Source of the DNA: Alkalihalobacillus sp. CinArs1
GTDB lineage: Bacteria; Bacillota; Bacilli; Bacillales; Guptibacillaceae
Assembly: GCF_947387515.1 (NCBI RefSeq)
Contig: NZ_CANDOB010000002.1
Coordinates: 186,001-250,000, forward strand
Length of the DNA stretch: 64,000 bases
Direction: 5' to 3'
The translations under genes and the position numbers were made by a program. Each line of letters begins with the position of its first letter. The first letter of the stretch is position 1. The notes beneath the pieces were generated by a model, which made no database searches, was not told the DNA's origin, and saw only the letters and a list, made by a program, of their open reading frames with translations. This document shows, piece by piece, positions 1 through 7,722 of the stretch.

Positions 1-295
1 AAGGAGCGATCCCTTTGTCTGCAAGGTAGTCTGCGGTGTACTTTCCTTCAATTTCACGATCCATCGTTTGTTCAAACAGGATTGCTCCAATGATTTTGTC
101 ACCATTAAACGCTGGGGAGGTAATGATTCTAGTACGCATTTGGTGCACACGATCAAACATTTCGTCTTCGTTAGAATAAGCATCTTCTGGAACACCATAT
201 GCTGCTAGTGCCTTTGGGGTACTGCCGCCACTCTGGTCGAGCGCAGCGATAAATCCATTTCCGTTTTTGATCTTATCGAATTGACTGTTGTTCAT
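1..295 (-). CDS. fda: Fructose-bisphosphate aldolase class I, 5' part (runs off the window)
   Basis: Cleaves fructose 1,6-bisphosphate by a Schiff-base mechanism in glycolysis/gluconeogenesis. The reading frame on the minus strand starts at an ATG (293-295) 7 bases after AAGGAG and runs open to the window edge, giving 98 codons. The translated N-terminus carries [17 protein letters not shown], followed by a MRTRIITSP segment and [20 protein letters not shown], which I recognise as the class I aldolase N-terminal region of Firmicutes. The Schiff-base lysine lies beyond the window. The neighbour at 469-1902 is on the same strand upstream but has its own terminator, so the two look separately transcribed. 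Confidence 0.9.
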   Translation of the reverse strand, partial: MNNSQFDKIKNGNGFIAALDQSGGSTPKALAAYGVPEDAYSNEDEMFDRVHQMRTRIITSPAFNGDKIIGAILFEQTMDREIEGKYTADYLADKGIAP

Positions 296-440
296 GTTTT
301 CCACTCCTTCAGGTTCTAGTATTCAATACATCCACTAATGCGGGTTTTCCTACTACCATCATACTTAAGACAAACCTATTTTTCAAAAGGAAAGGGTAGT
401 GAAATTTAGTTGCAGCAGAGCTAGTAATCTTTTCATTCGA

Positions 441-464
441 AAAGAGCCTGGGAACCCAGGCTCT
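441..464 (-). terminator. Intrinsic terminator of the AGCS symporter gene
   Basis: On the minus strand, five bases after the symporter stop codon, a perfect stem AGAGCCTGGG / CCCAGGCTCT with a 2-base loop is followed by TTT. Confidence 0.85.
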
Positions 465-468
465 CTCT

Positions 469-1902
469 TTACATCGCTGCTTTCTTCTTTTCCTCTTGAT
501 CTTCTTCATCCTCCCAAGCTTCAGCACCTTCGATACCGAGCTCTTTAGGCGTAAATGTTGGGTTTTTACCTGCTTTACGCTGTGTCTCATAGTCTTTTAA
601 CACTTTAGCAGCTACTTTACCTAGCATGGCGATTGCAATCAAGTTGATGATCGTCATAAGTGCCATGAAGAGGTCGGCCATCTTCCATACGAGACTTAAG
701 CTTGAGACAGATCCAATCAGTACGAATGCCATCGTTGCGATACGGAAAATGAATAGAGCGGTCTTGCTTTCTTTAATGAATTCGATGTTCGTCTCACCGT
801 AATAATAAGACCCGATGATTGAACTGAATGCGAATAGTAGGATCGATACCGAAATGAAGATTCCAGCCCAACCGCCGATATGCGCATTTAGTGAATTCTG
901 AAGCAATTCGATACCAGATACATCTCCCGCTTGAAACACGGGTGCTAGCAAGATGATGAATGCTGTTGAAGAACATACTAGAATCGTATCGACAAAAACA
1001 CCTAATGACTGGATAAGACCTTGTTTTGCCGGGTGTGACGTTGTTGACGTCGCTGCCGCGTTCGGTGCACTACCCATTCCGGCTTCGTTTGAGAATAATC
1101 CACGTTTCACACCGTTCATGATCGCAGCACCAACTGCACCACCGAATGCCTGCTCGAGACCAAAGGCATGTCCTACGATAAGAGAAATGACAGCTGGCAG
1201 TTCTGAAATGTTAATAAACAGTACGACCATAGCGATCGCGATATAAAGCACGGCCATAACAGGGACGATCACACTCGATAAATTTGCGATTCGGTGTACG
1301 CCACCAAAGATAACGAGTCCTGTTAGTGCCGTAATGATTAATCCCATTGCTAGACGGTTCATACCAAATGCATTTTCAAACGCAAGCGCAATCGTATTAC
1401 TTTGAACAGAATTGAAAATGAGTCCAAACGTGATCGTGATGATGACTGCGAAAAGAACACCTAACCATCTTTTCTTAAGTCCTTTTTCAATATAGTAAGC
1501 AGGTCCGCCGCGGAAGGCTTTTGAGTCTTTCACTTTATAAACTTGAGCTAACGTGCTTTCGATGAATGCGGTTGCACCGCCGAGAAGGGCTACGATCCAC
1601 ATCCAGAAGACTGCCCCTGGGCCACCAAGCGTAATCGCCACGGCCACACCTGCGAGGTTACCGGTACCGATTCGTGTGGCAGCGCCGACACAGAAGGATT
1701 TAAACGGTGAAATATTTCTCTTTCCATCTTTAAAATCAGGTTTTTCTCCAAGTACACGAATCATTTCTCCAAAAAAACGAAATTGTACAAAGCGGGACGC
1801 GATCGTGAAGTAAACGCCGAGCCCGAGTAACCCTGCGATCAGTACGTAACCCCAGAGGATGTTGTTTGAATAATCAATGATGCTCGATAAAAAACTTTCC
1901 AT
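469..1902 (-). CDS. Sodium:alanine/amino-acid symporter, AGCS family
   Basis: A 477-residue integral membrane protein of the alanine/glycine:cation symporter family, which imports a small neutral amino acid with Na+. The sequence is strongly hydrophobic with about 10-11 membrane spans. Family motifs are visible: GAATRIGTGNLAGVAVAI near residue 75, GGPAYYIEKG near residue 133 and GLFSNEAGMGSAPNAAA near residue 270. The C-terminus is an acidic, lysine-rich tail (EDEEDQEEKKKAAM). The ATG at 1902 is preceded by AAAGAGGAG. It has its own promoter and terminator. The hutPH genes lie divergently upstream; whether it carries histidine or another amino acid cannot be told from the sequence. Confidence 0.93.
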   Translation of the reverse strand: MESFLSSIIDYSNNILWGYVLIAGLLGLGVYFTIASRFVQFRFFGEMIRVLGEKPDFKDGKRNISPFKSFCVGAATRIGTGNLAGVAVAITLGGPGAVFWMWIVALLGGATAFIESTLAQVYKVKDSKAFRGGPAYYIEKGLKKRWLGVLFAVIITITFGLIFNSVQSNTIALAFENAFGMNRLAMGLIITALTGLVIFGGVHRIANLSSVIVPVMAVLYIAIAMVVLFINISELPAVISLIVGHAFGLEQAFGGAVGAAIMNGVKRGLFSNEAGMGSAPNAAATSTTSHPAKQGLIQSLGVFVDTILVCSSTAFIILLAPVFQAGDVSGIELLQNSLNAHIGGWAGIFISVSILLFAFSSIIGSYYYGETNIEFIKESKTALFIFRIATMAFVLIGSVSSLSLVWKMADLFMALMTIINLIAIAMLGKVAAKVLKDYETQRKAGKNPTFTPKELGIEGAEAWEDEEDQEEKKKAAM

Positions 1903-1960
1903 GTGAGTCGCTCCTCTTTTAGTTTATTTCAATATTTCTGACAATTTTGTCACAACTTTT

Positions 1961-1988
1961 ATTATACAAGTAATCGCGCGAATTTCAA
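1961..1988 (-). promoter_or_regulatory. SigA-type promoter of the AGCS symporter gene
   Basis: Minus strand: TTGAAA (1983-1988), 16-bp spacer, TATAAT (1961-1966). Just downstream lies an inverted repeat TGACAA-TT-TTGTCA (1939-1952) near the expected transcription start, a possible operator for an unidentified regulator. Confidence 0.7.
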
Positions 1989-2119
1989 CACTATTCGACA
2001 AATTGCAATTTTTATCAAGTTATTGGAAATCGTTACCGCAAGCAAAAAGAGAGCCAGAAATCCCTTTACTACGCTAGTTATCTAGCATGATAACAGGGTA
2101 AAACTTACCTCAATTCTAT

Positions 2120-2149
2120 TGACATATGATTCTGAAAACGCATACAATT
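2120..2149 (+). promoter_or_regulatory. hut promoter with overlapping cre box
   Basis: TTGACA at 2120-2125, 18-bp spacer, TACAAT at 2144-2149. The spacer and -10 contain TGAAAACGCATACA (2134-2147), which matches the Bacillus catabolite-responsive element TGWAARCGYTWNCW at 13 of 14 positions. Its position over the -10 box predicts CcpA repression, in keeping with known carbon control of hut in Bacillus subtilis. Confidence 0.75.
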
Positions 2150-2185
2150 TAATAAGATACTAGTGATTAGTGGAGTACTGGATAG

Positions 2186-2632
2186 GTGACGCATATGCCG
2201 CAAATTAAGATTGGAAAACTAGCGATGCTGGTGGCGAGTTTGACACCAGAGGAATTAGAGCCTTTTTCAGCGCAATTGAAAGATGTGGAGTACTGTCAAG
2301 GCAAAGCTGGTTCGATGAACATGGAGAAAGTGATTTCAGCTGTAGAAACGGCTGCGAAACGAAATAGCATCATCTCAGATGAACTTTACCGTGAGACCCA
2401 TGCGCTTTATCACGCTATTTTAGAAGCTTTAGAAGGTGTGATGCGCGGACAAATCGGAGCAGGAAACATGATGCGCACAGTAGGGTTGAGGTTTGCGGTC
2501 GTCAGAGGCACACCGTATGAGCATTTTGATGAGGGAGAGTGGATCGCAGTCGCGTTCTACGGAACGATCGGCGCTCCCGTAAAAGGACTTGAACACGAAA
2601 CGTTCGGTCTAGGTATCAACCATATAGGATAA
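2186..2632 (+). CDS. hutP: HutP, histidine-dependent RNA-binding antiterminator
   Basis: HutP binds L-histidine and Mg2+ and then binds NAG triplets in its own leader RNA to allow readthrough into the hut structural genes. The 148-residue product has the expected conserved segments: [42 protein letters not shown] and [17 protein letters not shown], including the histidines that coordinate metal in the family. The GTG at 2186 gives the same length and N-terminal register as the B. subtilis protein as I remember it. An in-frame ATG at 2195 with AGGTG six bases upstream is an equally good start. The attenuator it should act on follows immediately (2642-2701). Confidence 0.95.
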   Translation: MTHMPQIKIGKLAMLVASLTPEELEPFSAQLKDVEYCQGKAGSMNMEKVISAVETAAKRNSIISDELYRETHALYHAILEALEGVMRGQIGAGNMMRTVGLRFAVVRGTPYEHFDEGEWIAVAFYGTIGAPVKGLEHETFGLGINHIG

Positions 2633-2641
2633 AGCTGTCTA

Positions 2642-2658
2642 TAGTGATGAGTGATCAG
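2642..2658 (+). promoter_or_regulatory. HutP binding site: three NAG triplets spaced by four bases
   Basis: The hutP-hutH intergenic RNA reads UAG (2642-2644), UGAU, GAG (2649-2651), UGAU, CAG (2656-2658). This is exactly the NAG-N4-NAG-N4-NAG arrangement recognised by a HutP hexamer. The last triplet overlaps the base of the terminator stem. Confidence 0.88.
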
Positions 2659-2701
2659 GAGACGGCGATGGTACGCTATGTACCATTGTCGTCTCCTTTT
2701 T
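2658..2701 (+). terminator. HutP-controlled attenuator terminator before hutH
   Basis: A 17-bp stem: GGAGACGGCGATGGTAC (2658-2674), loop gctat, GTACCATTGTCGTCTCC (2680-2696), fully paired with two G-U pairs, followed by TTTTT. Without histidine-loaded HutP it should stop transcription between hutP and hutH. Confidence 0.93.
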
Positions 2702-2735
2702 GTATAGCCTTGAAAAACTGGGAGGAGAATGAACC

Positions 2736-4253
2736 ATGATATTGTTAACCGGATCTGATTTAACGTTAAAAGAGATGAAGAAGATCATATACGGAGACGA
2801 AGATGTCTCGATTCACCCGTCGAGTATGGAGAAGGTGAAGAAAAGTCGCAAAGCGGTTGAGAAGATCGTTGCGACAGGGAAGACCGTTTATGGAATCAAC
2901 ACAGGATTTGGAAAGTTCAGCGATGTTCTTATTCCAGATAAAAATGTCGACGAGCTGCAGCTTCACCTCATCCGCTCACATGCTTGCGGAGTTGGGGAGC
3001 ATTTTCCAGTCGATGTTAGTAAAGCAATGGTCGTTCTTAGGCTCAACGCGTTGATCAAAGGTTTCTCTGGTGTGAGGCCATGTGTCGTTGAGCGTCTACG
3101 TGATCTAGCGAACGAGGGAATGATTCCCGTTATTCCGAGTCAAGGGTCACTTGGAGCTTCGGGTGATCTCGCACCGCTTTCACATCTTGCGCTCGTGTTA
3201 GTTGGAGAAGGAGAGGTTCACTACAAAGGGGACATTCGTCCAACATCAGAAGTGTATGATGAACTTGGCTATAAACCTCTTACTTTGAAAGCGAAAGAGG
3301 GTCTAGCCCTGATAAATGGAACGCAGGCGATGACGGCGATGGGTGTGATCAACTATATCGAAGCGGAACGACTTTTCGACCAAAGCGATTGGATCGCTTC
3401 GATGACGCTTGAAGCGCTTGAAGGAATCATCGATGCGTTTTATCCTGCTATTCACGAAGCGCGTGGGTATCGTGAGCAAATAGCTGTTGCGAAACGCATT
3501 CGCACGATTACGAGTGATAGTAAGCTCATCACCCATCAGGGAGAGAAGCGGGTACAAGATGCTTATTCTCTAAGATGTATTCCACAGGTTCACGGCGCTT
3601 CGAGACAGAGTCTTTCATATGTAAAAGAAAAGCTTGAGATCGAAATGAACGCAGCAACTGATAACCCGCTTATTTTCGATGACGGAGAAACGATCGTTTC
3701 AGGCGGCAACTTTCATGGTCAGCCAATTGCCTTAGCGATGGACTTTTTGAAGATAGCAGTGGCTGAGATGGCGAATATCTCAGAGCGACGGATCGAAAGA
3801 CTGGTGAATCCGCAGCTTAACGATCTTCCAGGGTTCTTAAGTCCGAACCCTGGCCTTCAGTCCGGTGCGATGATTATGCAATATGCTGCAGCCTCACTTG
3901 TATCTGAAAATAAAACTCTCGCACACCCGGCAAGTGTCGATAGCATTCCTTCCTCTGCGAATCAGGAGGATCACGTGAGCATGGGTACAATCGGGGCGCG
4001 TCACGCTTATCAAATCGTAATCAACGCTCAAAAGGTCGTTGCGATCGAATTGATCTGTGCGATGCAAGCGCTCGAGTATCGAGAACTGAAACACGCTTCA
4101 ACATCTGTCCAGAAGCTTCATGAGGAAGGAAGAGATGTCGTCCCTACGATAAAAGAAGATCGCGTCTTCTCGAAGGATATCGAAGCGCTTTGGAAGTGGC
4201 TTAAGAGTGATCAGTTCAATTGGTCTGTGCAAGAAGAAACAACAACTGTGTAA
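2736..4253 (+). CDS. hutH: Histidine ammonia-lyase
   Basis: Converts L-histidine to urocanate and ammonia, the first step of histidine use; cytosolic homotetramer. The 505-residue length matches the family. The Ala-Ser-Gly triad that forms the MIO cofactor lies in [17 protein letters not shown] around residue 143. Other family segments are YGINTGFG near residue 53, [14 protein letters not shown] near residue 273 and the NPLIFDDG / GGNFHGQP pair near residue 305. ATG at 2736 follows GGGAGGAG. Expression is predicted to depend on HutP readthrough. Unlike the classical operon, hutU, hutI, hutG and hutM do not follow; the next gene belongs to another family and a terminator intervenes. Confidence 0.96.
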   Translation: MILLTGSDLTLKEMKKIIYGDEDVSIHPSSMEKVKKSRKAVEKIVATGKTVYGINTGFGKFSDVLIPDKNVDELQLHLIRSHACGVGEHFPVDVSKAMVVLRLNALIKGFSGVRPCVVERLRDLANEGMIPVIPSQGSLGASGDLAPLSHLALVLVGEGEVHYKGDIRPTSEVYDELGYKPLTLKAKEGLALINGTQAMTAMGVINYIEAERLFDQSDWIASMTLEALEGIIDAFYPAIHEARGYREQIAVAKRIRTITSDSKLITHQGEKRVQDAYSLRCIPQVHGASRQSLSYVKEKLEIEMNAATDNPLIFDDGETIVSGGNFHGQPIALAMDFLKIAVAEMANISERRIERLVNPQLNDLPGFLSPNPGLQSGAMIMQYAAASLVSENKTLAHPASVDSIPSSANQEDHVSMGTIGARHAYQIVINAQKVVAIELICAMQALEYRELKHASTSVQKLHEEGRDVVPTIKEDRVFSKDIEALWKWLKSDQFNWSVQEETTTV

Positions 4254-4258
4254 GTTCG

Positions 4259-4285
4259 AGCAGCGGCTTTATTCCGCTGCTTTTG
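4259..4285 (+). terminator. Terminator after hutH
   Basis: Stem AGCAGCGG (4259-4266) / CCGCTGCT (4274-4281) with a 7-base loop, followed by TTT-G-TTT, six bases after the hutH stop. Confidence 0.85.
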
Positions 4286-4329
4286 TTTATGTTAAAGTGA
4301 AGAGGTAAGAAAATTAGAAGTGGCGGTGA

Positions 4330-5028
4330 ATGGTAATGGAACGAATTTATATGCTACATGGTTTCATGGGAACAGGAGACCTTCATTTTCAAACACAGAA
4401 GGAATTTTTCTCTACGCATTATGAGGTGATCACACCTGATCTTCCGGGTCACGGGGTATCATCGATCGAAGCGAATCAGGATTACATTGAGACGGCTGTC
4501 GAGTGGCTGGTGGAAGATTTAGAAGCAAACGGGCCGGCGTATTTACTTGGTCTTTCTCTTGGTGCAACTTTATCTATACATACTGCCATTAAACGACCTG
4601 ACTTAGTAAAAGGACTGATTTTAACAGGCTATACGCCGTTTGTACCAGATCATCTGAAAGGCAAGCTGGATGAGCAGCATAAGCATTTCTCTAACCTGGA
4701 AGAAACAGATCCTGATACGGCGGACTATTTCAAAGAGATTCACGGTGCGAAGTGGTACGATACGTTAATGAAGGTAAACGATCTAATGACGTTTAACTAT
4801 CCGGTGATTCAAGAAGAAACGCTTGCATCACTTAAAACGCCTACACTGTTGTTAAACGGCAGCAACGAGCTGTATGAAGTGGAAGCAGCAGCTTATGTGA
4901 AGAGTAAGAATGATCATATAAACATCGGTCTTCTCCCTGGAGCGGGCCATATTGCGAACATCGAGAACCCTCATCTCTATAATGAAATGGTGTTAGATTT
5001 CCTTAGAAGTTTGATGGTAGAGAAATAA
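4330..5028 (+). CDS. Alpha/beta hydrolase, MenH-like
   Basis: A 232-residue alpha/beta-hydrolase-fold protein. It begins IYMLHGFMGTGDLH (oxyanion-hole segment), has the nucleophile elbow G-L-S-L-G near residue 80, an acidic residue after LLLNGSNELYEVEA near residue 180 and the catalytic histidine in LPGAGHIANIENP near residue 210. The N-terminal LHGFMGTG and PDLPGHG segments resemble MenH (SHCHC synthase of menaquinone synthesis), but no men genes are nearby and the nucleophile context is also common in generic hydrolases. Two in-frame ATGs (4330 and 4336) are possible starts. It has its own terminator and is convergent with the arsR-arsI unit. Confidence 0.8.
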   Translation: MVMERIYMLHGFMGTGDLHFQTQKEFFSTHYEVITPDLPGHGVSSIEANQDYIETAVEWLVEDLEANGPAYLLGLSLGATLSIHTAIKRPDLVKGLILTGYTPFVPDHLKGKLDEQHKHFSNLEETDPDTADYFKEIHGAKWYDTLMKVNDLMTFNYPVIQEETLASLKTPTLLLNGSNELYEVEAAAYVKSKNDHINIGLLPGAGHIANIENPHLYNEMVLDFLRSLMVEK

Positions 5029-5031
5029 GAA

Positions 5032-5056
5032 AAAGCGACCAACTTTGGTCGCTTTT
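5032..5056. terminator. Bidirectional terminator between the MenH-like gene and arsI
   Basis: Stem AAAGCGACCAA (5032-5042) / TTGGTCGCTTT (5045-5055), T-rich on the plus side and A-rich at 5029-5034, so it can end transcripts from both convergent genes. Confidence 0.88.
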
Positions 5057-5066
5057 TTATTACAGT

Positions 5067-5468
5067 TTAACAACAGCTGCTTGAAATAGCTTTCTCAGTT
5101 TCTTCGCTATCTTGTTTCGTATAGAAATACTCCCACTCATTGCCATCAGGATCTGTCACCCAGAATTTATCTTGTAGGGCATAGCAGCAGTTCGTGTTCA
5201 TTTCTTCGCGAGCGAAAAAGCCTAGCTTCTCAAGTCTTTCTTTATGTCGCATCACATCATCATGACTCTCGACCTGTAGTCCGAAGTGTCCAACCTGATT
5301 GCCCGTTACCTCATTTTTTAGATTCAGAGTGAAGTTAACGGAAGGCTCTTCAGGTAGAAACTTCGCGTAGTCATCTTTTACTTTTACAGGTTCACTGTTG
5401 AATACCTTCGTATAAAATTCGATCGAAGCCTTTAGGTCCGTTACGTTAAGTCCAATATGTGTTCTCAT
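5067..5468 (-). CDS. arsI: ArsI/CadI-family VOC dioxygenase, probable C-As lyase
   Basis: A 133-residue vicinal-oxygen-chelate protein. ArsI proteins cleave the carbon-arsenic bond of trivalent organoarsenicals using non-haem Fe(II). The N-terminus RTHIGLNVTDLKASIEFYTKVF holds the first metal histidine; HFGLQVES near residue 62 gives the second; the glutamate lies in DPDGNEWEYFYT near residue 113. The vicinal cysteine pair that binds As(III) in ArsI is present in MNTNCCYALQDKFWV near residue 93. A second cysteine pair ends the protein (SSSCC). It lies downstream of arsR on the same strand with an ArsR operator in the 47-bp gap. Function in arsenic is inferred from motif and context; cadmium-inducible CadI is a close relative. 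Confidence 0.87.
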   Translation of the reverse strand: MRTHIGLNVTDLKASIEFYTKVFNSEPVKVKDDYAKFLPEEPSVNFTLNLKNEVTGNQVGHFGLQVESHDDVMRHKERLEKLGFFAREEMNTNCCYALQDKFWVTDPDGNEWEYFYTKQDSEETEKAISSSCC

Positions 5469-5484
5469 CTAAATCCTCTCCTTA

Positions 5485-5500
5485 ATCAATTTTTTTTGAT
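5485..5500 (-). promoter_or_regulatory. ArsR operator between arsR and arsI
   Basis: ATCAA-N6-TTGAT, identical in arms and spacing to the two copies upstream of arsR. It suggests a second, internal ArsR-controlled promoter for arsI. Confidence 0.75.
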
Positions 5501-5515
5501 GTATTGGTTAAAAAA

Positions 5516-5845
5516 TTAACAACCGTCATTGGTACGGAACAAACAGCAAAGTTCTTCTGATAATAAATGGTTCACTTCTTTTTTGTTCAAGCGATAGTAG
5601 CTCCATGTTCCTCTTAATTCCTTTGTGATCAGCTCTGCATCAGTAAGTATCTTCAGATGATAGGATAGCTTCGATTGTGGTAGGTTTAGCTTGTCGGTAA
5701 GGTCACATACGCACTGCTCTCCAGCTTGTGTAAGTTCGTGCATGATGTGAAGTCTCTTCTGATCTGAAAGTGCTTTGAACTTCTTTTCATACTTAGTAAA
5801 CGTGTTGTTGAGCTGTTCATCGTATAAAGGAAGGTCTAAGGCCAT
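5516..5845 (-). CDS. arsR: ArsR/SmtB-family metalloid-responsive repressor
   Basis: A winged-helix repressor of about 109 residues. The recognition helix region reads LPQSKLSYHLKILTDAELI and the wing GTWSYYRLN. A CVC motif (residues about 46-48, in EQCVCDLTDKL) sits where the ArsR arsenite-binding cysteines lie, and a further CC pair occurs near the C-terminus (EELCCLF). I chose ATG 5845 because GAGAGG sits just upstream, whereas the longer frame to 5869 has no ribosome binding site and would overlap the operator. It is the first gene of an arsR-arsI unit and is probably autoregulated through the adjacent ATCAA-N6-TTGAT sites. Confidence 0.92.
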   Translation of the reverse strand: MALDLPLYDEQLNNTFTKYEKKFKALSDQKRLHIMHELTQAGEQCVCDLTDKLNLPQSKLSYHLKILTDAELITKELRGTWSYYRLNKKEVNHLLSEELCCLFRTNDGC

Positions 5846-5864
5846 TTTCCTCTCACCTCTAATC

Positions 5865-5939
5865 ATCAAATTTTCTTGATTAAGTATAGTGTAAACGATA
5901 TCATTTTGGATTACAACTAATAAATCAACTTTTTTTGAT
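5865..5939 (-). promoter_or_regulatory. arsR promoter region with two ArsR operators
   Basis: Two perfect ATCAA-N6-TTGAT sites at 5865-5880 and 5924-5939 flank a candidate minus-strand -10 box TATACT (5883-5888). With the copy at 5485-5500 there are three identical operators in about 450 bp, all at the arsR-arsI locus. Confidence 0.8.
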
Positions 5940-6126
5940 GAATAAATTTTTTCGACTATGTCTCAAGTCTCTTGAAGAACAGATACGCTATCCAAATTAG
6001 AGACGAAAGAACGTCATGATAAAAAAAGATCATAGGAACATGGATGCAATTCCCATCTGGAAGGTTTACCACGTTCTTGAGTGTGTAAAGATGGTTATAA
6101 CAACTGCTTAGGAGGGAGAGGTTCGT

Positions 6127-6750
6127 ATGAAAAAATGGTATACCGTCATGATGGTGTTGGCGTTAGCTCTTGTACTAACTGCCTGTGGAGGAAATACGTC
6201 AAACCAGGAGGAATCTGGCTCGGAGAATGATTCGACGATGGAGAATGAAGGTTCCGATGAAGGCGCAACGGATGAAGGTACAAAAGAAGAGGAAGCTTCC
6301 CAATCTGTCATGGTGACGATGAAGGATGCTGAAGGAAATGAAGTGGGTACAGCTGAAATTACGGAAGAGAACAAAGGAGTCACGATCAACCTTCAAGCTT
6401 CCGATCTTCCTGAAGGGGAGCACGGCTTCCACATTCATGAAACAGGAAAGTGCGAAGCACCTGACTTCAAGTCTGCAGGCGGCCACTTTAATCCAGCGGA
6501 CGTTAGTCATGGAACAGAATCAGAAGATGGTCCGCATGCAGGTGATATGGAAAACCTTGAAGTAAGTGCGGACGGCATGGTTGAAAAAGAAATCATGAAC
6601 GAAAAAGTAACGCTTGCTGAAGGAGAAGATAACTCTCTTCTTAAAGAAGGCGGCACAGCGCTCGTCATTCACGCTGGAGCTGACGACATGGAATCACAGC
6701 CATCTGGTGACGCGGGAGATCGCATCGCATGTGGTGTGATTGAGAAGTAA
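6127..6750 (+). CDS. sodC: Cu/Zn superoxide dismutase-like lipoprotein
   Basis: A 207-residue secreted lipoprotein. The signal peptide ends in the lipobox LTAC (cysteine about residue 20), followed by a 40-residue Ser/Glu-rich linker and a SodC domain from about residue 60. Copper and zinc ligand motifs are visible: HGFHIHETGKC, GGHFNPADVSHG, GPHAGDMENL, LVIHAGADD and the terminal GDRIACGVI with the second disulphide cysteine. B. subtilis YojM is known to have lost copper ligands; here all the canonical histidines appear present, so real dismutase activity is plausible. ATG follows GGAGGGAGAGG. Monocistronic with its own terminator. Confidence 0.92.
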   Translation: MKKWYTVMMVLALALVLTACGGNTSNQEESGSENDSTMENEGSDEGATDEGTKEEEASQSVMVTMKDAEGNEVGTAEITEENKGVTINLQASDLPEGEHGFHIHETGKCEAPDFKSAGGHFNPADVSHGTESEDGPHAGDMENLEVSADGMVEKEIMNEKVTLAEGEDNSLLKEGGTALVIHAGADDMESQPSGDAGDRIACGVIEK

Positions 6751-6763
6751 GATGTGAAGTAAG

Positions 6764-6791
6764 AAGCACTGCAAGTTGCAGTGCTTTTTTT
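6764..6791 (+). terminator. Terminator after the SodC-like gene
   Basis: Stem AAGCACTGCAA (6764-6774) / TTGCAGTGCTT (6776-6786) with a one-base gap, then a run of T. Confidence 0.88.
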
Positions 6792-6796
6792 GATCG

Positions 6797-6970
6797 CTAA
6801 TTCCTTTCCTCTGGTTGATTTTCGCTGTGAAGTTCTAACTTTCTATTCTCTAAATCTAGTTTCTTATTTTCTAGCTCTAATTCTTTCTTTTTTAAGTCGT
6901 ATTTGATGACAAAGTATAAAAAAAGAAAAGACATCCCAACAATGATGATAATAAAGACAAATAGATCCAC
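6797..6970 (-). CDS. Small single-span membrane protein with a charged coiled-coil tail
   Basis: A 57-residue frame starting at GTG 6968-6970 behind GGGGGGAT. Residues 1-22 are a hydrophobic segment (DLFVFIIIIVGMSFLFLYFVI) and the rest is highly charged with a repeating pattern (KKKELELENKKLDLENRKLEL) that predicts an amphipathic cytosolic coiled coil. It lies in a gap between the convergent SodC-like gene and the upstream ArsR-DUF2087 gene on the same strand. Family unknown to me. The good ribosome binding site and the non-random composition support a real gene; the overlapping frame on the same strand (6864-7082) lacks both and was discarded. Confidence 0.65.
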   Translation of the reverse strand: MDLFVFIIIIVGMSFLFLYFVIKYDLKKKELELENKKLDLENRKLELHSENQPEERN

Positions 6971-7062
6971 ACGTATCCCCCCTAGATAAAATGACTCCTT
7001 CGTTTAACCCTATTATATCTCTTTCTATTGTTATATTTAAAAATTGCCTATAAATAACCGCT

Positions 7063-7093
7063 AAAAAAAGAAGAGAGCACATTCCGTGCTCTC
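7063..7093 (-). terminator. Terminator of the ArsR-DUF2087 regulator gene
   Basis: Minus strand: GAGAGCAC, loop GGAAT, GTGCTCTC, then TTCTTTTTTT. The stop codon overlaps the upstream arm. Confidence 0.85.
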
Positions 7094-7667
7094 AATCGAT
7101 CGTCGCCCACATTTCTTCTGGGTTTAGTTCATAAATGTTATTTTCCCGGTACATAAAATGATTGATGATAAATTCTCTTCGAATCGTCGCAAAGTCAGGA
7201 TGGAACTTTTTAATATACTCATTGATCTCTTTTTCAGGATACTTTCTCCCACGTTCTAATCCGTTGATCAAGTGCTTGAGGATAATGATCTTCTTTTTGC
7301 GCTGAGAAGGGAGCTGCTTTAACGTACCGTCTTTTGCCATAAAGTTATTGACCACTGCTTGTGTTTTCATTGCATCGTCCTCCTTCGTTTGTTCAGGATG
7401 ATAAAGCATGTTAGACAGGGCTTCAGAATAGGAACGGAACTTCTTTTCATCTATGTAGTAGTAGATGGTGTTCTTGTCTCGTCGCTGATAGACGATGCCG
7501 GTATCTCTTAATTTCATCATATGATGTGTGATGGTAGGCGCTTTTAAACCAAGCTTGCCAGCGATCGCTTGTCCATGAAGGGGACCAGTAGCGAGTAAAG
7601 TAAGTATGCGTATACGAGTTGGATCTCCGAGTGTCTTATGAAAATTTACGAGTCTATTTAACTGCAA
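7092..7667 (-). CDS. ArsR-type HTH regulator with C-terminal DUF2087 domain
   Basis: A 191-residue regulator. Residues 1-85 form a winged helix of ArsR type (FHKTLGDPTRIRILTLLATG, then LKAPTITHHMMKLRDTGIV as recognition region and a KNTIYYYI wing). Residues about 105-185 match the DUF2087 domain (QLPSQRKKKIIILKHL, FHPDFATIRREFIINHFMYREN). No cysteine pair for metal binding is seen, so the signal is unknown. The start is a TTG eight bases after AAAGGAGG. The gene ends in its own terminator. Two tandem inverted repeats directly upstream (7691-7722) look like its operators and suggest autoregulation. Confidence 0.85.
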   Translation of the reverse strand: MQLNRLVNFHKTLGDPTRIRILTLLATGPLHGQAIAGKLGLKAPTITHHMMKLRDTGIVYQRRDKNTIYYYIDEKKFRSYSEALSNMLYHPEQTKEDDAMKTQAVVNNFMAKDGTLKQLPSQRKKKIIILKHLINGLERGRKYPEKEINEYIKKFHPDFATIRREFIINHFMYRENNIYELNPEEMWATID

Positions 7668-7690
7668 GACGTTATCCTCCTTTCTTATAA

Positions 7691-7722
7691 TTAGATGAGT
7701 ATCTAATTAGATGATAGTCTAA
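7691..7722 (-). promoter_or_regulatory. Tandem operators TTAGA-N6-TCTAA before the ArsR-DUF2087 gene
   Basis: Two abutting 16-bp inverted repeats, 7691-7706 and 7707-7722, each TTAGA-N6-TCTAA. They start 24 bp upstream of the start codon. Geometry matches dimeric ArsR-family operators. Confidence 0.72.

Noticed and set aside
309-590. Minus-strand frame of 93 residues between aldolase and symporter genes
   Set aside because: It overlaps the symporter C-terminus and terminator, is lysine/arginine rich at the start and has no ribosome binding site.
2032-2048. cre-like sequence upstream of the AGCS gene (tggaaatcgttaccg)
   Set aside because: The CG core is out of register with the cre consensus; the good cre site is at 2134-2147.
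6864-7082. Minus-strand frame of 72 residues downstream of the ArsR-DUF2087 gene
   Set aside because: It runs through the regulator's terminator and conflicts with the better supported 57-residue frame, which has a ribosome binding site.
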